This document shows positions 61,427 to 64,000 of a stretch of DNA of 64,000 nt, piece by piece. The stretch's first letter is position 1; each line of letters begins with the position of its first letter. The notes beneath the pieces were generated by a model. The model made no database searches, was not told the origin of the DNA, and was given only the letters and a program-made list of their open reading frames with translations. This DNA is from Gerris lacustris. Its lineage: Eukaryota > Arthropoda > Insecta > Hemiptera > Gerridae. The position numbers and the translations under genes were made by a program. The stretch is taken from contig OX578284.1 in assembly GCA_951217055.1 (NCBI GenBank), positions 27,926,187-27,990,186 of the forward strand, in the 5' to 3' direction.

Positions 61427-62224
61427 CAAAAACTTAAGAAAGTGAGGATCTCTTGGATTACCTAATTGGAGGTTAGAATTAAAGTATACCTCTGGACTAA
61501 ATTGGGGTCAGAAAAACCTGAATCGCTTCGAAAATTGACCTTAGTCTTTCTCTTTCTAATCTGAAAATACCAACTATTTGAAATTCGGCTCGAATTTCCC
61601 AGTTTCAACTTTTTTTTATCAAGGGTCCTTTTTGTACAGCAACAACCTCGAACTTTGCCTTTATTTCGCTTCAAACTCCTGGGTTTTTGTGTCATTGGAA
61701 CCGGTAAATAGCTTGCTTTCCAGCATTAATTTGAAATCCAAGCTAAAGGAAAAAAAAAATAAAAGCAACTTTAAATTAGTTTTATTCCAATAATCAATGT
61801 TTTCCAAAGAGCGAAAAAAAACATTGGCTTTATTTATAACTCAGCTTCTTACCTGATTCTGATGGTGACCAAGGATTAGAATATTCCTATTAAATGCTTC
61901 CCAGTTTATCGAAGGTAACGGAAACACAGTGATCGTTCTGAAGAGCAAAGTATTTTTATGTTCCCGATTTCAAAAATTCCTAGACAGAAATCCATTTTTT
62001 ACCAATTTTTTTTTGTGCGAGCCAAACATATCTTATAATTATAACTATTCGTCCGATTTTGAAAAAAATTGGTTAGTAAGTCATAATTAGCCCAATGGGT
62101 TTTGTTAGTTCGTTGGTCCGATATTAAGTTCAACCTCCTACGCTTATTGGTTTTTCCTCCACGTTCAAATTTTTTACTAACGCTTATATCTTTAAAAGTA
62201 CTCATTATTTAAAAAAAAAAATTG
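61426..62224. other. Gene-free stretch, partly repeat-like
   Basis: 61885-61945 ('CGAAGGTAACGGAAACACAG', 'TGATCGTTCT') resembles 63348-63390 and may be the other end of family D. Confidence 0.4.
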
Positions 62225-62415
62225 GATTAATTGTCGAAAGTAGTGCATAGATGGTTCCATCTTAATTTCAACCGTCACATTAAATATTTCTAAATTGATT
62301 CATTACATAAAAAATACTCTGCCAATTAGAGTGGCGCATAGCTTCCTCGCGTCCTATCGCGTAAGAGTTTAATGATTTTAGGCTTTTAAAATTCATTATT
62401 ATCTAATTTATTTAA
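62225..62415 (+). repeat. Dispersed repeat family D, copy 2
   Basis: Has 'TTGTCGAAAGTAGTGCATAG', 'CTCTGCCAATTAGAGTGGC', 'TCGCGTCCTATCGCG' and 'TTTAATGATTTTAGGCTTTT', then 'TATCTAATTTATTTAATT'. The same order is seen in copy 3. Confidence 0.6.
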
Positions 62416-62544
62416 TTATGCCCCGAATGAAGCCTGGTCGCCTGGTCTCGAGGTCCCTAGGCTCGTTGTGCTATTGAAGAGGTAGGTCAAATAGAGAGGT
62501 GGGGGAACCAAGCCAACTCCTACTCCCCTTTTCTATCTCTAGAT

Positions 62545-62830
62545 GAAGGTAGATTTTGTCCCGACCTAAATTTCCAATTTTAAATTTGAAGTTCACTTTT
62601 ACGCGAGCGTTGCGCGTGAACGCTTTGAAGGATATTTTTGTCCAACGAACTCGTCCTGGCCATATTGGTAAAATAACCATGTCTACCAAATTTCATGAAA
62701 ATCGGTCTACTTTTACTTGCCACACTAAGTTATCGTCACTCGTTTCAGTCAGGGGGTCGCGGACACACAGACAGACAGACACGAGACCAAAAATTTTCCC
62801 TGATGTCTGAAACGGATTTCTGTCTTGGAA
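62545..62830 (-). repeat. Repeat family A-like core, diverged
   Basis: The minus strand shares the family A and foldback-arm order: a CTGT simple repeat, 'GATAACTTAGTGTGGCAAG'-like, 'AAATTTGGTAGACATGG', 'GAGTTCGTTGGACAAA' and 'CGCGCAACGCTCGCG'. Flanking palindromic (CAGA)n fits the outer tip of a foldback arm. Confidence 0.6.
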
Positions 62831-63204
62831 TTTCTAAAATCGGAGACATAACATTTTTTCGTTCTCAAAAGTGAGCACAATGCTTCCTACCTTCGTAAGC
62901 TCGGAAGCAATAAACCAAATAATCTTTATTACTTTAAAACGCTGAAATTAGTTTATTGTATTTGGTATGATAATTTCTGTAATGATATTGATGTCTGTCA
63001 AGAAGTGATTTCCATGGAAAAGTAAAATTTAAAAATGCTTCTCCAGTAGTTGGAATTAGTTTTAAATAAGGGACTTTTACATATTTGAATTAATCCATGA
63101 GAAAAGGGAAGAAACTTTGTGTCATCTATATACATTTTCGTTTTTGCAAAATAATTTAAATGTTTTTTGAGGTAGTTTGTAAACCTTTCAAATTAAAAAA
63201 TAAA

Positions 63205-63390
63205 AACACTAAAAGAAAATATTCTGCCAATTAGTGTGGCACGTGGTTTTTCTCGAGTCCTTAACACGTGTACTTTAATGATGTTATGCTTTTAAAACCC
63301 ATTATTGTCTAATTTATTTAATTCCCCCCCCCCCTTTGCTTCTGAGCTTACCGAAGGCAACGGAAGCTATGTGATCGTTCTTATCGTTAC
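63205..63390 (+). repeat. Dispersed repeat family D, copy 3
   Basis: 'TTCTGCCAATTAGTGTGGCA', 'TTTAATGATGTTATGCTTTT' and 'GTCTAATTTATTTAATT' match copy 2. A C-run then 'ACCGAAGGCAACGGAAGC' and 'GTGATCGTTCTTATCG' follow. Confidence 0.6.
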
Positions 63391-63827
63391 TTTTATTTAA
63401 TAATAATATATGTATTAAAGTAATTACGACAAGGAAAAGCCGACAAGTTGTATAAAACAGGCATTTTTTATTACAAAAAAAGCTTTAACTTTTTTTCAAT
63501 TTAAATAAAAATAATAGGTTATTAATATCATATAAAACTGGAAAAATAAGATAGAATGTTTCTCTTTCTACTCTACAACAAATAGAAATATAAACCATTA
63601 ATTCATAGTATGTATTAACTTTATGAAATTAAGTGAGAATAATACTAATAAATTATAATGTACGATTAATTTGTGACTGGGCTTCTTTGGTGAATTTAAT
63701 TATTTAGATTAAAATTGTTAATAATTAAAATATCAGCAATGTTTAAGTATTTCTGAAACAGCCAAAGTATTTGAGACGCAGTGAAGCATAGGCAATTTAG
63801 ATAGAAAGATATCTATAGTGAAGCATA
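63391..63827. other. Gene-free AT-rich stretch
   Basis: Nothing recognised. Confidence 0.5.
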
Positions 63828-63833
63828 TTTATT
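63828..63833 (-). terminator. Possible polyadenylation signal AATAAA
   Basis: AATAAA on the minus strand, 19 bases after the stop codon of the zinc-finger-like frame. In such AT-rich DNA this hexamer is common by chance. Confidence 0.25.
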
Positions 63834-63852
63834 GTAGAGAAGATTAAATTTT

Positions 63853-63999
63853 CTATCTGCATGAAAATGTTAAGAGATTTTCTTCGACACCTCGATAGCA
63901 CATGGGACACTTCATATCATAAGGATCCTTATCCACTCAAGGCACAGACTTAAGATGGATTAATCCACCTCTTAATTTAAATAAAAGTATCAAATCAGA
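63853..63999 (-). pseudogene. C2H2 zinc-finger-like remnant, cut by the window edge
   Basis: On the minus strand one frame reads 'GLIHLKSVP', a TGA stop, then 'VDKDPYDMKCPMCYRG' and 'ENLLTFSCR' to a TAG stop. It resembles the end of one C2H2 finger (L..H.KSVH), a linker in place of TGEKPY, and the start of the next finger (KC..C.RG....NL.T). The zinc-binding His residues of the second finger are not present and one is Pro in the first. Together with the internal stop this suggests a decayed copy. A real terminal exon starting downstream of the TGA is less likely. The rest lies outside the window. Confidence 0.4.
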
Positions 64000-64000
64000 A

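Overview
The window is AT-rich, gene-poor eukaryotic DNA, almost certainly from an arthropod. The evidence is the decayed transposons: a Jockey-type LINE reverse-transcriptase fragment, an RTE-like LINE C-terminus, a DUF4817-type Tc1/mariner transposase remnant with its inverted ends, a hAT-like non-autonomous element, and several tRNA-headed SINE-like repeats. Ten long (TA)n arrays and the repeat mix suggest something like a parasitic copepod or a hemipteran, but that is an impression and the species cannot be settled from this sequence. No intact host protein-coding gene was found. Almost every open frame is a chance frame or lies in a repeat, including the ones made only of Tyr-Ile from (TA)n.

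Layout. 1-7643: two apparently identical 2,179-bp direct repeats (offset 5,464) enclose a Jockey remnant, an inverted GC-richer module and a 240-bp (TA)n block. 7.8-8.8 kb: an RTE-like remnant followed by a tandem pair of 353-bp tRNA-headed units. 10-12.6 kb: two short inverted-repeat elements and the mariner-type element. 14.5-19.4 kb: (TA)n arrays, a 53-bp tandem duplication, an unidentified decayed coding stretch, an element with 'AGGGTCCGTAGGC' ends, a second locus of the 352-bp tRNA-headed repeat, and an AGCGAT-rich hairpin element. 20.2-27.8 kb: two copies of repeat family A, one split by an element carrying a 5S rRNA-like head, then a 1.8-kb hAT-like element.

29.7-38 kb: a second copy of the inserted family B, several small inverted-repeat elements, a 'CTCGGC(T/G)(T/G)CGCCTCGGG' minisatellite, a long inverted repeat carrying a later insertion flanked by 10-bp target duplications, and a three-unit 240-bp tandem repeat. 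39.7-47.6 kb: a 1.9-kb foldback element made of two inverted family-A-like arms, a three-unit 640-bp GTAC-rich tandem repeat, and another full family A copy. 48-64 kb: hairpin MITEs, tRNA-like heads, a MITE with 41-bp perfect ends, a possible small spliced exon, dispersed repeats, and at the right edge a broken C2H2 zinc-finger-like reading frame on the minus strand.

The window holds no operon or pathway. What connects its parts is transposition: non-autonomous elements, nested insertions that give relative ages, and foldback structures. I see no coherent new coding system. The structures most worth checking are the tRNA-headed tandem repeat, the 5S-headed insertion, the family A foldback, and the two-tier MITE at 59.4 kb.
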